64,000 nt of DNA from the NCBI RefSeq assembly GCF_001676025.1, contig NZ_LZFW01000001.1:1-64000 (forward strand), written 5' to 3'. The position numbers and the translations under genes are program-made. Source of the stretch: Vibrio sp. UCD-FRSSP16_30 (lineage in GTDB: Bacteria; Pseudomonadota; Gammaproteobacteria; Enterobacterales; Vibrionaceae). A model generated the notes under the pieces. It was not told where the DNA came from and did not search any database. It saw only the letters and a list, made by a program, of their open reading frames with translations. Below, piece after piece: positions 17,606 through 26,639 of the stretch. Position 1 is the first letter of the stretch. Each line of letters starts with the position of its first letter.

Positions 17606-19560
17606 TTGCTGAGTTAGGGCATTTTGCCCTTATAGTCTCGCTTGCGATGGCGGTGTTGTTAAGTGTGTTGCCTCTGTGGGGCGCATCTAAAAACAATGCT
17701 TTGCTGATGAATACTTCAAGACCTTTGTCTTGGGGCATGTTCATCTTACTTGCTATCTCATTCTTTATTCTGTGCTGGTCGTTTTATACCAACGATTTTA
17801 CGGTGCAGTATGTCGCCAGTAACTCTAACAGTAATCTGCCTTGGTATTATCGAATTACCGCAGTGTGGGGCGCGCATGAAGGCTCATTATTACTGTGGGT
17901 TTTGATACAAGCGGCTTGGACTGTTGCGGTAGCCACGTTCAGTAAAGGTATGCCTCAAGAGTCTGTGGCGAGAGTATTAGCGGTGATGGGTATGATCACT
18001 GTGGGTTTCTTACTGTTTATTATTGTCACTTCTAACCCATTTGATCGCACGCTGCCTTACTTCCCTGTCGATGGGCGAGACCTCAACCCATTACTGCAAG
18101 ATCCTGGGCTTATTATTCACCCACCGATGTTGTACATGGGCTATGTTGGCTTCTCGGTTGCGTTCTCTTTTGCCATTGCATCATTGATGACTGGTCGTCT
18201 TGATACGGCATGGGCTCGCTGGTCAAGACCTTGGACAATTGCGGCGTGGTCATTTCTAACAGTAGGTATCGCGCTAGGTTCATGGTGGGCTTATTACGAA
18301 CTTGGCTGGGGCGGCTGGTGGTTCTGGGATCCAGTAGAAAATGCTTCATTTATGCCATGGCTTGCCGGTACAGCGTTAATGCACTCATTAGCAGTGACTG
18401 AAAAACGCGGCACCTTTAAAGCGTGGACAGTTTTGCTGGCTATCTCTGCATTCTCTCTTAGCTTGCTAGGTACCTTCTTAGTACGTTCAGGTATTTTGGT
18501 TTCTGTACACGCCTTTGCTTCAGATCCTGCTCGAGGCATGTTTATTTTGGCCTTCTTAGTGGTGGTCATTGGCGGTTCATTATTACTGTTTGCTCTAAAA
18601 GGCGCATCAGTACGAGTACGCGGTAACTTTGACTTGGTATCACGAGAAAATGCTTTATTGGCAAACAATGTATTGCTAGTCGCGGCATTGGTTGTGGTGC
18701 TAGTGGGTACTTTATTACCGTTAGTTCACAAACAGTTAGGGCTTGGCTCGGTATCTATCGGCGCGCCGTTTTTCAATATGCTATTTACTTGGTTAATGGT
18801 GCCGTTTGCGTTCTTATTAGGCATTGGTCCTCTTATTCGCTGGAAGCGCGATACCCTTGCTCAATTGGCTAAACCTCTACTCATCAGCGGTGTTATTTCA
18901 CTTTCCCTTGCGGCAGTGATGGTATTGCTACTGAGTGAACGCTTTACCGGTCTTGCTTTCTTAGGCTGGGTGATGGCGTTGTGGATTGTCTGCTTACATG
19001 CTTATGAGCTTTATGAGCGTGCGACACACCGTCACTCATTTACCGTCGGTATCACTAAATTACCTCGTAGCCACTGGGCAATGATGAGTGCGCACATTGG
19101 TTTGGCGGTGACGGTTATCGGTATTGCGATGGTGCAGAACTACAGCATTGAACGTGATGTCCGATTAGCACCGGGTGAGAATTTTGTTATTGAAGGTTAT
19201 AACTTTAATTTCTCCGCTCTTCGAGATAACGATGGTCCAAACTATGATGGGTATATTGCTGACTTTGAAATCACCAAAGATGGTAAATACATCAATACGT
19301 TACATGCAGAGAAGCGCTTTTATACTACCGCTCGCTCTATGATGACAGAAGCGGCCATTGATGCCGGCTTTACTCGTGACCTTTATATCGCCTTGGGCGA
19401 AAAGCTGGATGATAACGTGTCATGGGCTGTGCGTATTTACTACAAACCGTTCGTGCGTTGGATTTGGGCAGGTAGCTTGTTTATGGCATTTGGCGGTGCA
19501 ATTGCTATTAGTGATCGCCGTTACCGTTTCCGTAATAAAAAAATCAGCAAGGGGGCGTAA
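17602..19560 (+). CDS. ccmF: CcmF cytochrome c heme lyase subunit
   Basis: CcmF is the core of the heme lyase that attaches heme to apocytochrome c. The 652-residue protein has about 14-15 membrane segments and the WWD signature [13 protein letters not shown] (residues ~233-245), with conserved external His residues (AHEGSLL at ~93-99, and further His at HPPMLYMGY and VHKQLGLG). A large periplasmic loop lies near the C-terminus before the last membrane helix. Length is close to the usual 650. It is joined to ccmG by TAATG. Confidence 0.95.
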   Translation: MIAELGHFALIVSLAMAVLLSVLPLWGASKNNALLMNTSRPLSWGMFILLAISFFILCWSFYTNDFTVQYVASNSNSNLPWYYRITAVWGAHEGSLLLWVLIQAAWTVAVATFSKGMPQESVARVLAVMGMITVGFLLFIIVTSNPFDRTLPYFPVDGRDLNPLLQDPGLIIHPPMLYMGYVGFSVAFSFAIASLMTGRLDTAWARWSRPWTIAAWSFLTVGIALGSWWAYYELGWGGWWFWDPVENASFMPWLAGTALMHSLAVTEKRGTFKAWTVLLAISAFSLSLLGTFLVRSGILVSVHAFASDPARGMFILAFLVVVIGGSLLLFALKGASVRVRGNFDLVSRENALLANNVLLVAALVVVLVGTLLPLVHKQLGLGSVSIGAPFFNMLFTWLMVPFAFLLGIGPLIRWKRDTLAQLAKPLLISGVISLSLAAVMVLLLSERFTGLAFLGWVMALWIVCLHAYELYERATHRHSFTVGITKLPRSHWAMMSAHIGLAVTVIGIAMVQNYSIERDVRLAPGENFVIEGYNFNFSALRDNDGPNYDGYIADFEITKDGKYINTLHAEKRFYTTARSMMTEAAIDAGFTRDLYIALGEKLDDNVSWAVRIYYKPFVRWIWAGSLFMAFGGAIAISDRRYRFRNKKISKGA

Positions 19561-20126
19561 TGAATAAGAAGATATTATTTGTCCCTTTACTGATGTTTAT
19601 GGTGCTGGCCATGGTGTTTGCCACCCAGCTAACCAAAAACGCAGGTGGTGATGATCCCACTAAGCTGGAATCCGTGTTAATTGGTAAGCAGGTTCCAGTC
19701 TTTAAACTGGAAGATCTTGAAACTGAAGGTCTACTGCACGACCAAGCCATCTTTATAGGTCAACCTTTACTGCTTAACGTGTGGGCAACTTGGTGCCCAA
19801 CGTGTTATGCCGAGCATCAATATCTTAATGAACTTGCAGCGCAAGGGGTTAAGATCATTGGTCTTAACTACAAAGATGATCGCGGTAAGGCCAATAAATG
19901 GCTGACCGATTTAGGCAACCCTTATATGGTGAGTCTGTTTGATGGCAGAGGTATGCTTGGATTGGATCTTGGCGTATATGGCGCACCGGAGACCTTTTTG
20001 ATTGATGCCAAAGGTGTGATTCGTTATCGCCATGTGGGTGATGTAAACAGCACCAATTGGCGTGAAAAATTAGGCCCTATGTATCAAGCCCTTTTAGATG
20101 ATATGCGCGATGAGGTGAAATTATGA
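19560..20126 (+). CDS. ccmG: CcmG/DsbE thiol:disulfide oxidoreductase
   Basis: CcmG keeps the CxxCH cysteines of apocytochrome c, or CcmH, reduced so heme can be attached. The 188-residue protein has an N-terminal membrane anchor (residues ~5-22) and a thioredoxin fold with the active site WATWCPTCYAE (CPTC at ~80-83) and the cis-Pro region YGAPETFLID (~140-149). Electrons would come from DsbD/CcdA, which is not in this window. Confidence 0.94.
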   Translation: MNKKILFVPLLMFMVLAMVFATQLTKNAGGDDPTKLESVLIGKQVPVFKLEDLETEGLLHDQAIFIGQPLLLNVWATWCPTCYAEHQYLNELAAQGVKIIGLNYKDDRGKANKWLTDLGNPYMVSLFDGRGMLGLDLGVYGAPETFLIDAKGVIRYRHVGDVNSTNWREKLGPMYQALLDDMRDEVKL

Positions 20127-20599
20127 AAAAATGGATTTTCCCTTTCATCTTGTCATTGATGGTGAGCGTGACCGCGCATGCGGTTATTGAAGTACACGAG
20201 TTTGATACCCCTGAGCAAGAGCTGCAATTTCAGGAATTGAACCATACTTTGCGCTGTCCTAAATGTCAGAACAATACGATTGGCGATTCCAATGCCGAAC
20301 TTGCTTTAGATCTTCGTGAAAAAGTCTATGAAATGACTAAAGATGGTAAATCTAAGCAAGAGATTGTGGATTACATGGTTGCTCGTTACGGTAACTTTGT
20401 GACTTATAAACCGCCGTTCACTATTGCGACTGCTGTGTTGTGGCTTGGGCCTTTATTGGTGGTGGTCATTGGCTTTGGTTTTATCCTAACTCGAAGCCGT
20501 AAAAGACCCGTTAAGACAGTACAAAGTGCCACGTTAAGTGAAGAAGAACAGCAACGCCTCAACGCCTTGCTCAAAGACGATAATGGAGACAACAAATAA
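20123..20599 (+). CDS. ccmH: CcmH thiol oxidoreductase subunit
   Basis: This 158-residue protein corresponds to the N-terminal half of E. coli CcmH (CycL/Ccl2 type). It has a signal sequence, the conserved redox motif LRCPKCQN (CPKC at ~48-51), and a C-terminal membrane helix (residues ~95-120). The TPR half is a separate gene, ccmI, next door, as in many bacteria. It works with CcmG to reduce apocytochrome cysteines. Confidence 0.93.
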   Translation: MKKWIFPFILSLMVSVTAHAVIEVHEFDTPEQELQFQELNHTLRCPKCQNNTIGDSNAELALDLREKVYEMTKDGKSKQEIVDYMVARYGNFVTYKPPFTIATAVLWLGPLLVVVIGFGFILTRSRKRPVKTVQSATLSEEEQQRLNALLKDDNGDNK

Positions 20600-21819
20600 T
20601 GACGTTGTTTTGGATTACTACTTTAGTTATTGTCCTGTTTGCCGCAGCCTTAATTATAATTCCACTGATTCGCAAACAAGCCATCAACGATGCCGAGCGT
20701 CGAGATGAGCTAAATAAAGTCATCTTTAAAGAGCGTGTTGCAGAACTCGCTGTTGAAGATGATGAAGGTATCGTTGTTGATAAAGAAGAACTGATTGTTG
20801 ATCTTAAACAGGCACTTCTTGATGACATTCCAGAAAATCAGCAATTAGCATCGACCAAGCTTGCTTCTCCTATATTGGTAGCGGTGGTTTCTGCGGTATT
20901 GCTATTGGGTGTGTCATACGGTTTTTACGCTAAATATGGCGCAATTAATGAAGTGCAGCAGTGGCAAAAAGTCAGTGCTAACTTACCTGCGCTAAGTAAG
21001 AAACTCATGGATGCCCATGGGGAAGCATTAAGTGAAGATGAGCTTAATGACATGACGTTAGCATTAAGAACTAGCTTACATCGTAACCCTGATGATGCCA
21101 CTGGTTGGTTGTTGTTAGGTCGTATTGGTTTAGCCAATCGTGATATCGAAACTGCAATGGGCGCAATGAAGCGAGCACGCAAGTTAGAGCCTAATAATGT
21201 GGATATTCAGCTGGGTCTTGCGCAATCATTAACCTTATCTAACGATGAAGTTGATCATGCTGAAGCAGAACGTTTATTGCATGACTTATTACGCCAAGAT
21301 TATGTCGATTTAAGAGTGTTCTCTTTGCTTGCCTTTAGTGCATTTGAAAAGGGTGACTATGCAGGAGCGGTGCGCTACTGGAGAACAATGCAGCAGTTGA
21401 TTGGCCCTGAAGATAGCCGTTATGACATGCTTGAACGCAGTATTAACAGTGCACGTAGCAAGCTTGGCGGTACAGCTGAAGCCATTCCTGGTGTCGTGAG
21501 AATTGGCATTTCTGTTGTTGACGGAGCTCAGCTTCCACAGCAGGGAGTATTAATTGTCTCAGTACATAGAGCCGACGGTTCTCCAATGCCAGTTGCAGCC
21601 GCGCGTTATGGCTTAGGCAGTTTTCCTCGTATGATCATGATGGACGACGGAAACAGCATGCTAGAAGGACTACAACTCTCTAGTCTTGATTCATTTATCG
21701 TTCGTGCTCGCATTGATACTGACGGTGATGTTTCAACCAAAGAGGGTGATTGGTATGGAGAAAGTGCTGTTACTATGAAGGGTGAAGATGTAACTTTAAT
21801 TATTAATAGTCAATACTAG
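20599..21819 (+). CDS. ccmI: CcmI apocytochrome c chaperone
   Basis: CcmI binds the C-termini of apocytochromes c and presents them to CcmF/CcmH. The 406-residue protein has two N-terminal membrane segments (residues ~3-22 and ~92-110) separated by a short cytoplasmic leucine-rich loop, TPR repeats (~150-290, including TGWLLLGRIGLANRD) and a C-terminal beta-rich domain. It is the last gene of the operon; a strong terminator follows. Confidence 0.9.
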   Translation: MTLFWITTLVIVLFAAALIIIPLIRKQAINDAERRDELNKVIFKERVAELAVEDDEGIVVDKEELIVDLKQALLDDIPENQQLASTKLASPILVAVVSAVLLLGVSYGFYAKYGAINEVQQWQKVSANLPALSKKLMDAHGEALSEDELNDMTLALRTSLHRNPDDATGWLLLGRIGLANRDIETAMGAMKRARKLEPNNVDIQLGLAQSLTLSNDEVDHAEAERLLHDLLRQDYVDLRVFSLLAFSAFEKGDYAGAVRYWRTMQQLIGPEDSRYDMLERSINSARSKLGGTAEAIPGVVRIGISVVDGAQLPQQGVLIVSVHRADGSPMPVAAARYGLGSFPRMIMMDDGNSMLEGLQLSSLDSFIVRARIDTDGDVSTKEGDWYGESAVTMKGEDVTLIINSQY

Positions 21820-21825
21820 AAGTTA

Positions 21826-21861
21826 GAGGTGTAGTGGCGTAGTCTCTACACCTCAATTTTT
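21826..21861 (+). terminator. Terminator of the ccm operon
   Basis: GAGGTGTAG (21826-21834) pairs with CTACACCTC (21846-21854), followed by AATTTTT. It begins seven bases after the ccmI stop. Confidence 0.8.
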
Positions 21862-21890
21862 AATGGTAAAAAAGGGAACGGATATCCTGC

Positions 21891-22640
21891 ATGTATAGAA
21901 TTTGGATATTATTTGTCATATTGATGGCAGGATGTGCCTCGCATCCTGAGCAGCAAGGTACCGATAGCAGTACCTCGCAAGTGAACGATCCTTTCGAAAG
22001 CTTTAACCGCGTAATGTGGAATATCAACTACGAATTCCTCGACCCTTATTTTGTGCGCCCCGTTTCTTTGACCTATACCGGTTATACTCCTGTCTTTATT
22101 CGCAGCGGAATAAGCAACTTCCTCGCCAACCTTGATGAACCTGCCAGTATGGTCAATAACCTGTTGATGGGTAATGGAACACTGGCGTTAAATCATTTAA
22201 ATCGCTTTTGGATTAACACTACTTTTGGTGTAGCAGGGCTCTATGATGCTGCTTCTCAAGGTGGCATTGTTAAACAAGACGAGCGAGCGTTTAGTGATGT
22301 GCTTGGTAAATGGGGGGTAGGTAATGGCTGGTACTTCATGATCCCAGCATACGGCCCTATTACGTTGCGAGAGGTGACTGATCAGGCTGATGGCTTGTAT
22401 CCGCCACTTTCGTATCTCAATATCTGGGCAAGCCTTGGCAAGTGGTTCTTTGAAGGTATGGAAACACGTTCGGCATTGGTTGCTCAAGAAGGGACATTAA
22501 AAAATTCCCCTGATCCATATTTGCTGTCACGAGATGTGTTTTTACAACGCAGAGACTATAAAGCTGAGATCAGTGACAACGAAGCGGTGGACGAAGAGCA
22601 AGAAGATTATCTAGATGATTACCTTGATGACGAATTTTAA
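21891..22640 (+). CDS. mlaA: MlaA (VacJ) outer-membrane lipid asymmetry lipoprotein
   Basis: MlaA removes mislocalised phospholipids from the outer leaflet of the outer membrane and hands them to the MlaC shuttle. The 249-residue protein has a lipobox ending MAGC (Cys ~15), the family motif DPFESFNRVMWNIN (residues ~33-46) and conserved glycine-rich segments including GWYFMIPAYGPITLRE (~145-160). The C-terminus is strongly acidic (DEEQEDYLDDYLDDEF). The other mla genes are not in the window. Length is normal. Confidence 0.93.
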   Translation: MYRIWILFVILMAGCASHPEQQGTDSSTSQVNDPFESFNRVMWNINYEFLDPYFVRPVSLTYTGYTPVFIRSGISNFLANLDEPASMVNNLLMGNGTLALNHLNRFWINTTFGVAGLYDAASQGGIVKQDERAFSDVLGKWGVGNGWYFMIPAYGPITLREVTDQADGLYPPLSYLNIWASLGKWFFEGMETRSALVAQEGTLKNSPDPYLLSRDVFLQRRDYKAEISDNEAVDEEQEDYLDDYLDDEF

Positions 22641-22688
22641 GTTACCCTGTTAGGCATTGTTGTTTATCCAAGATAGTCAGGTGTAGTT

Positions 22689-23390
22689 ATGTCTTTAGAG
22701 GCACCTTCTTTAGAACCATTCTCAAACATTTATCAACGTGCATCCCATCGTAAGGGTGGCGATGCTCAATTAGAATTGCGACTGACCAAGCCGTTAACAC
22801 CTGCCGAAATTGAATGCATTGCTGATGACCGTTGGTTATCAGCAATGACAATGAAGGTGTTTCAGTGTGGCATTTCTTGGCAAGTCGTTCGAGACAAATG
22901 GCCAAACTTTGAAGCACTGTTCTTCGATTTTAAACCCGAACTTCTGCTGATGCTGTCAGATGAGCATTGGGAACAAAAAGCCAAAGAACCGAAAATCATT
23001 CGCCATCTTACTAAAGTCATGACCATTAAAACCAATGCTGAAATGCTGATGAATGCGCGCTTAGATCATGGCGGATTCTCGAAGATGGTCGCTCACTGGC
23101 CTGCTGAGAATATCACTGAGCTTTGGGACTACATTAAGAAGCATGGCAGTCGATTAGGCGGTAACACCGGCGCGTATACTTTACGACAAATGGGCGTTGA
23201 TACCTTCATTTTATCTTCAGATGTAGAAGGCTATTTGCGCAGTTACGGCATTATTGACGGTGGCCGAGATACTAAAAAATCTCGCGCGGCAGCGAATAAA
23301 GCATTTTGTCATTGGCAAAAAGAGTCGGGCAGAAGCATGAGCGAAATCAGTCAGATTATTGCATTTGGCGGTGGGGATAATCGGGTATAG
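22689..23390 (+). CDS. Tag-like DNA-3-methyladenine glycosylase I family protein
   Basis: The 233-residue protein resembles the Tag family of HhH DNA glycosylases, which excise 3-methyladenine. The recognisable core is FQCGISWQVVRDKWPNFEA (residues ~57-75, compare GLSWITVLKKRENYRA in E. coli Tag) followed by IIRHLTKVMTIKTNAEMLM. E. coli Tag holds a structural zinc through an N-terminal Cys and His and a C-terminal His/Cys pair; those ligands are not evident here, and both ends differ. It may be a divergent subgroup with altered substrate range, so the activity is inferred. It lies 48 bases after mlaA and faces fadL. Confidence 0.75.
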   Translation: MSLEAPSLEPFSNIYQRASHRKGGDAQLELRLTKPLTPAEIECIADDRWLSAMTMKVFQCGISWQVVRDKWPNFEALFFDFKPELLLMLSDEHWEQKAKEPKIIRHLTKVMTIKTNAEMLMNARLDHGGFSKMVAHWPAENITELWDYIKKHGSRLGGNTGAYTLRQMGVDTFILSSDVEGYLRSYGIIDGGRDTKKSRAAANKAFCHWQKESGRSMSEISQIIAFGGGDNRV

Positions 23391-23465
23391 GAAGGGGACA
23401 AGGGGGCTAGATACTGGTTTTCTAGGACCTAGGGTCTATAATCCAAAACCTATAACCAAAATCAC

Positions 23466-23500
23466 AAAAGGTGTTGAACTTTGCAGTTCAACACCTTTTT
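23466..23500. terminator. Bidirectional terminator between the glycosylase gene and fadL
   Basis: AAAAGGTGTTGAACT (23466-23480) pairs with AGTTCAACACCTTTT (23485-23499) with a four-base loop. Runs of A and T on the two sides let it work for both converging genes. Confidence 0.88.
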
Positions 23501-23523
23501 TATTTGCCTGAGTTCTAATTAAA

Positions 23524-24756
23524 TTAGAAGCTTTGGCTGTATTGTAGGCCGACTAGGATTGCGTCTGCGCGAGTTGTTGCTGTAAGCGCTGAAGTACCTG
23601 TACTTGGGTTTAGCTCAGTTACGCTTTCATCAGAGCCAACTAGGTAGGTAATACCAAAGTCTAGCGTCGAATCTGCTGTGAAGTGGTAGCTTGCACCAGC
23701 AGAGAACCAGTTACGGTCTGAATCTGGAACAGAGATAGAAGTTAACTCGTCTTGTGCACTAGTGTCATACATGTAACCAGTACGCAGTTCAACTTTCTCA
23801 GTTACATACCAAGTACCACCGATTGCAAAGTGGAATCCATCCTGCCATTGGTATTGTTTGTTGTAATCACCTTTAATGTAACCAGCATTTAGATTTTCGA
23901 AGTCAATTTCATCGAATGCACTCCAACCGATCCATTGCACAGAGTAGTGAACTGCGAAGTCAGTATCTTTAATGTGGTGGTAACCTGAAAATTCAGCCAT
24001 ATCGGGTAGAGGTAGGTCAATTTTCTGATTCTTGTCATCTTCAACACTGATATCAGGGGTATAACGGTAGGATAAGCCCCAACGGTTATTTTTATCAAGT
24101 TCGTAAACCGTACCTACGTTGAAACCAACAGCCCAACCATCAGCATCTTCTACGTCAACAGTTTGCACGGTACCAAGACCAAGCTCGCTACCGCCACGAC
24201 GGAAAGTGCCTTGACCATAGATAACATCAAGACCAGCACCAAAGCTCCATTGTTCATTTAGACGATAAGAGCCAGACAAACCAATGTTCATGCTCTTAAT
24301 ATCAGTTTCGCCACCGAAAGCAGAGTTACTGTAAACAGGACTATCAGAGAAGTCAGTACTAGTACCAAAATTTGAGTAGGCGTTAATACCCCAAGCAAAT
24401 TTATCATTCACTGGAACGATAAGATGGATATTAGGTGCTACTGAAGTGCCACCGACATCATCATAATCTGGGTTACCAACAGGAGCGCCAGTATATTGCG
24501 CATTTGATACCGAAATATCAGTAATAATTGTTTCAAAACCAAGGGACAAAGAAGTTTTATCAAAAAGGGCCATTGTCGCTGGGTTACGTGCCATAGATGA
24601 TGCGTTGTCTGCAATAACAGCATCACCGGCAAATGCACGACCAATACCTGTTGCTGATTGTGCGTTAAGCTGGAAACCTGCAGCATGTGCCTGAGAAGTA
24701 GAGGCAATCACTGCAACTGCAAGTAGAGAGCGTTTAAGAATACGCGTCTTATTCAT
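23524..24756 (-). CDS. fadL: FadL-family long-chain fatty acid outer-membrane transporter
   Basis: FadL is a 14-strand beta-barrel importing long-chain fatty acids across the outer membrane. The 410-residue protein has a signal peptide (cleaved after SQAHA, ~residue 25), and the mature N-terminus begins AGFQLNAQSATGIGRAFAG, the classical FadL hatch segment. It then carries DNASSMARNPATMALF (~50-65) and alternating barrel strands to a terminal aromatic residue (YSQSF). The AGGAAA ribosome binding site is just upstream. A candidate FadR operator lies about 100 bases before the start. Vibrios usually carry more than one FadL paralogue, so the exact substrate is uncertain. Confidence 0.9.
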   Translation of the reverse strand: MNKTRILKRSLLAVAVIASTSQAHAAGFQLNAQSATGIGRAFAGDAVIADNASSMARNPATMALFDKTSLSLGFETIITDISVSNAQYTGAPVGNPDYDDVGGTSVAPNIHLIVPVNDKFAWGINAYSNFGTSTDFSDSPVYSNSAFGGETDIKSMNIGLSGSYRLNEQWSFGAGLDVIYGQGTFRRGGSELGLGTVQTVDVEDADGWAVGFNVGTVYELDKNNRWGLSYRYTPDISVEDDKNQKIDLPLPDMAEFSGYHHIKDTDFAVHYSVQWIGWSAFDEIDFENLNAGYIKGDYNKQYQWQDGFHFAIGGTWYVTEKVELRTGYMYDTSAQDELTSISVPDSDRNWFSAGASYHFTADSTLDFGITYLVGSDESVTELNPSTGTSALTATTRADAILVGLQYSQSF

Positions 24757-24849
24757 GAATAATTTCCTTATGTTTTACGCTAAAGTCCTAGCGTATCAAC
24801 CGGTGTAAAATGTCGAAGTCGGCTGATACTATTGCTAAATATAGTTTTA

Positions 24850-24866
24850 ACAACTCAGACCACTAG
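24850..24866 (-). promoter_or_regulatory. Candidate FadR operator upstream of fadL
   Basis: On the minus strand the sequence reads CTAGTGGTCTGAGTTGT. It keeps the TGGTCnGA half of the FadR consensus, but the second half is degenerate. Its position about 100 bases before fadL fits a promoter-region site. Confidence 0.45.
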
Positions 24867-24986
24867 GTAAATTAATGAAATTGTTCATTTTTGAGAGCAA
24901 AGTGAGCAAATCGTTTAGATTTAATGCATTACTTAGAGTTATTGCTCTAAATCAATTATTGATCAGATAAATCAATTGAAAGTGAT

Positions 24987-25018
24987 AACCCCTTCGCACT
25001 TATGGATTGTAAGGGGTT
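24987..25018 (-). terminator. Hairpin after the anti-sigma gene
   Basis: AACCCCTT (24987-24994) pairs with AAGGGGTT (25011-25018) around a 16-base loop, just past the stop of the DUF3379 gene. The minus-strand side is followed by ATCACTTT rather than a clean T tract, so it could be only a stabilising hairpin. Confidence 0.5.
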
Positions 25019-25039
25019 GAAATAACATGAGAATTTTGA

Positions 25040-25774
25040 TTACGACATTGGGATTATGATGCTTGATAACTGTTTTGCAACTTCAGATACATCCTCGTCA
25101 CTTTCACCCACCAAAATCATAGATGCGTTACCAATAGGCACTATGGCCCCAGACATCTGTTGCTCATTAAAGTTCAGTGTATGCTCTGAGCTGATATTGG
25201 TAATAAACAGCGTTATACGTCCTTTTTCGCCCTCAAATACCATATGCAAAGCATTGGCTTCACCAAATCCACAGTGATTTAAATAATACACATGGTAGGG
25301 AAAGCTCTCGCTAAATTGGTAAGAGAAAGGGGTTAATTTGGCGTTGATTTGAGTCGAGTTAACTTGTTCATCTAATTGGTTAGTAAACGGGCTCTCATCA
25401 ATCACATGCTGAACGGCGGTATCAGCCAAACTTGCGTGCGCCGCTGGTATTAGATTGGCAGACCAATTTAGTTGTCCAACCAAGACACCTGCTGCAAAAG
25501 CAACTGAAGCGGCGATAGCAAAGCTCTTCTTGGCAAATGCTTTACTAAAGCGAGCACGAACCACATTGTCATCATTGCTTTGGTTAAATAAAATTTTATC
25601 AGCAAGATCGTCAGGAACATCCACACGCATTGCTTGCTCAATACGCGCATCGAGATTTAGCACATCATCGACAAACTTTGTATTGTGCTCATTGCTGGTG
25701 ATGGCATCGATAATATCTTCGTCTCTTGCCTTTGGGTCAGACATGATACGGCGGCGAAATTCTAAATCATCCAT
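25040..25774 (-). CDS. DUF3379 protein, probable anti-sigma factor
   Basis: The 244-residue protein has a cytoplasmic N-terminal half, one membrane segment (residues ~87-105, FAIAASVAFAAGVLVGQL) and a periplasmic C-terminal domain with a single Cys in the LNHCGFGEA segment. This matches the DUF3379 family found in vibrios next to ECF sigma genes. Its start overlaps the sigma gene stop by eight bases, so the two are co-translated. By context it should hold the sigma factor at the membrane and release it on a signal, but no ZAS-type zinc motif is obvious, so the anti-sigma role is inference. Confidence 0.78.
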   Translation of the reverse strand: MDDLEFRRRIMSDPKARDEDIIDAITSNEHNTKFVDDVLNLDARIEQAMRVDVPDDLADKILFNQSNDDNVVRARFSKAFAKKSFAIAASVAFAAGVLVGQLNWSANLIPAAHASLADTAVQHVIDESPFTNQLDEQVNSTQINAKLTPFSYQFSESFPYHVYYLNHCGFGEANALHMVFEGEKGRITLFITNISSEHTLNFNEQQMSGAIVPIGNASMILVGESDEDVSEVAKQLSSIIIPMS

Positions 25775-26342
25775 TTTGTCTCCCCTTATTTGACGTAGAC
25801 GCTTCCAGTTGTTCTTTAAGCTGATTTCTTGCTCTAAACAGCCGAGTCATGACTGTGTTTTTATTTAGATCTAATATTTGGCTGATTTCCTCACCACTAA
25901 ATCCACCAACAACTTGTAGAAATAGCGGTTCGCGGTATTCGAGCTCTAAACGCATAATTTGAGCTTGTAACCATTCACTTTGATGAAAGCCATCATCATT
26001 GGAAAATCCTTCATTGCCGGGATCATCTATATCGACTAAATCCAACTGCTTTCTTTCAAAGCGACGTGCATTTTCTCGTCTTAAAATAGTAATGAGCCAA
26101 GACTTTGCCGCTTTATCATCTTGTAGTGAGTCCAATGCCTTCCATGCACGTAGGCAGGTTTCTTGTACAAGATCTTCTGCAACAGAACGATCTTTACACA
26201 GCCAGTATGCATAGCGAAAAAGGTCACGATGATAGGCTCGCACCAAGGTTTCGTATTTTTTTTGTTTATTCATAACAGAGTCGACCGTCTCGATCGGACT
26301 TTTCTTTCGAGATTTCTTTTTATTATCGAAAATCCGCAGCAT
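25767..26342 (-). CDS. ECF-type RNA polymerase sigma factor
   Basis: The 191-residue protein has sigma region 2 (YETLVRAYHRDLFRYAYWL, residues ~30-48, then SVAEDLVQETCLRAWKAL) and region 4 (EYREPLFLQVVGGFSGEEI with its helix-turn-helix, ~135-175). There is no region 1 or 3, as expected for group IV sigma factors. A basic leader (KKKSRKKSPIE) precedes region 2. It is encoded directly upstream of the membrane DUF3379 protein. ECF sigma factors often activate their own promoter, but no clear duplicate promoter was recognised. Confidence 0.88.
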   Translation of the reverse strand: MLRIFDNKKKSRKKSPIETVDSVMNKQKKYETLVRAYHRDLFRYAYWLCKDRSVAEDLVQETCLRAWKALDSLQDDKAAKSWLITILRRENARRFERKQLDLVDIDDPGNEGFSNDDGFHQSEWLQAQIMRLELEYREPLFLQVVGGFSGEEISQILDLNKNTVMTRLFRARNQLKEQLEASTSNKGRQNG

Positions 26343-26585
26343 CGGTGCTCATTCTCCTTTGTGACTCATAATGAGTTGCTGATTGAGTCCTGCATAAGTA
26401 ACGGTATTGTTACCTGTATTGCCATGTAATGTAAAACCTAATGCGCACTAAACTGTATGCTTATGATTGTGTCGGAGTTTAATCATGCTAATAAGTTCAC
26501 TTTAATGTCTGTAAGTCTCGTTTTTTGACTAAAAACAGAGTCAGATAACTTTATATTTTGATTTTGTTAACATTTTAATTACAAT

Positions 26586-26604
26586 GATCAGGTCTGACCT
26601 CTTA
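26586..26604 (+). promoter_or_regulatory. FadR operator upstream of fadI
   Basis: GATCAGGTCTGACCTCTTA contains the full GGTCnGACC core of the FadR consensus and lies about 36-54 bases before the fadI start, close to where FadR represses fadIJ in E. coli. Acyl-CoA binding to FadR would relieve repression and induce beta-oxidation. Confidence 0.72.
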
Positions 26605-26639
26605 ACTATCAACGAAAAGCTATCAAATAAGGAAGTGTG

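Noticed and set aside
18294..18668. 124-codon open frame on the minus strand
   Set aside because: It lies wholly inside ccmF, antisense, with no ribosome binding site and no recognisable domain; a shadow of the real gene.
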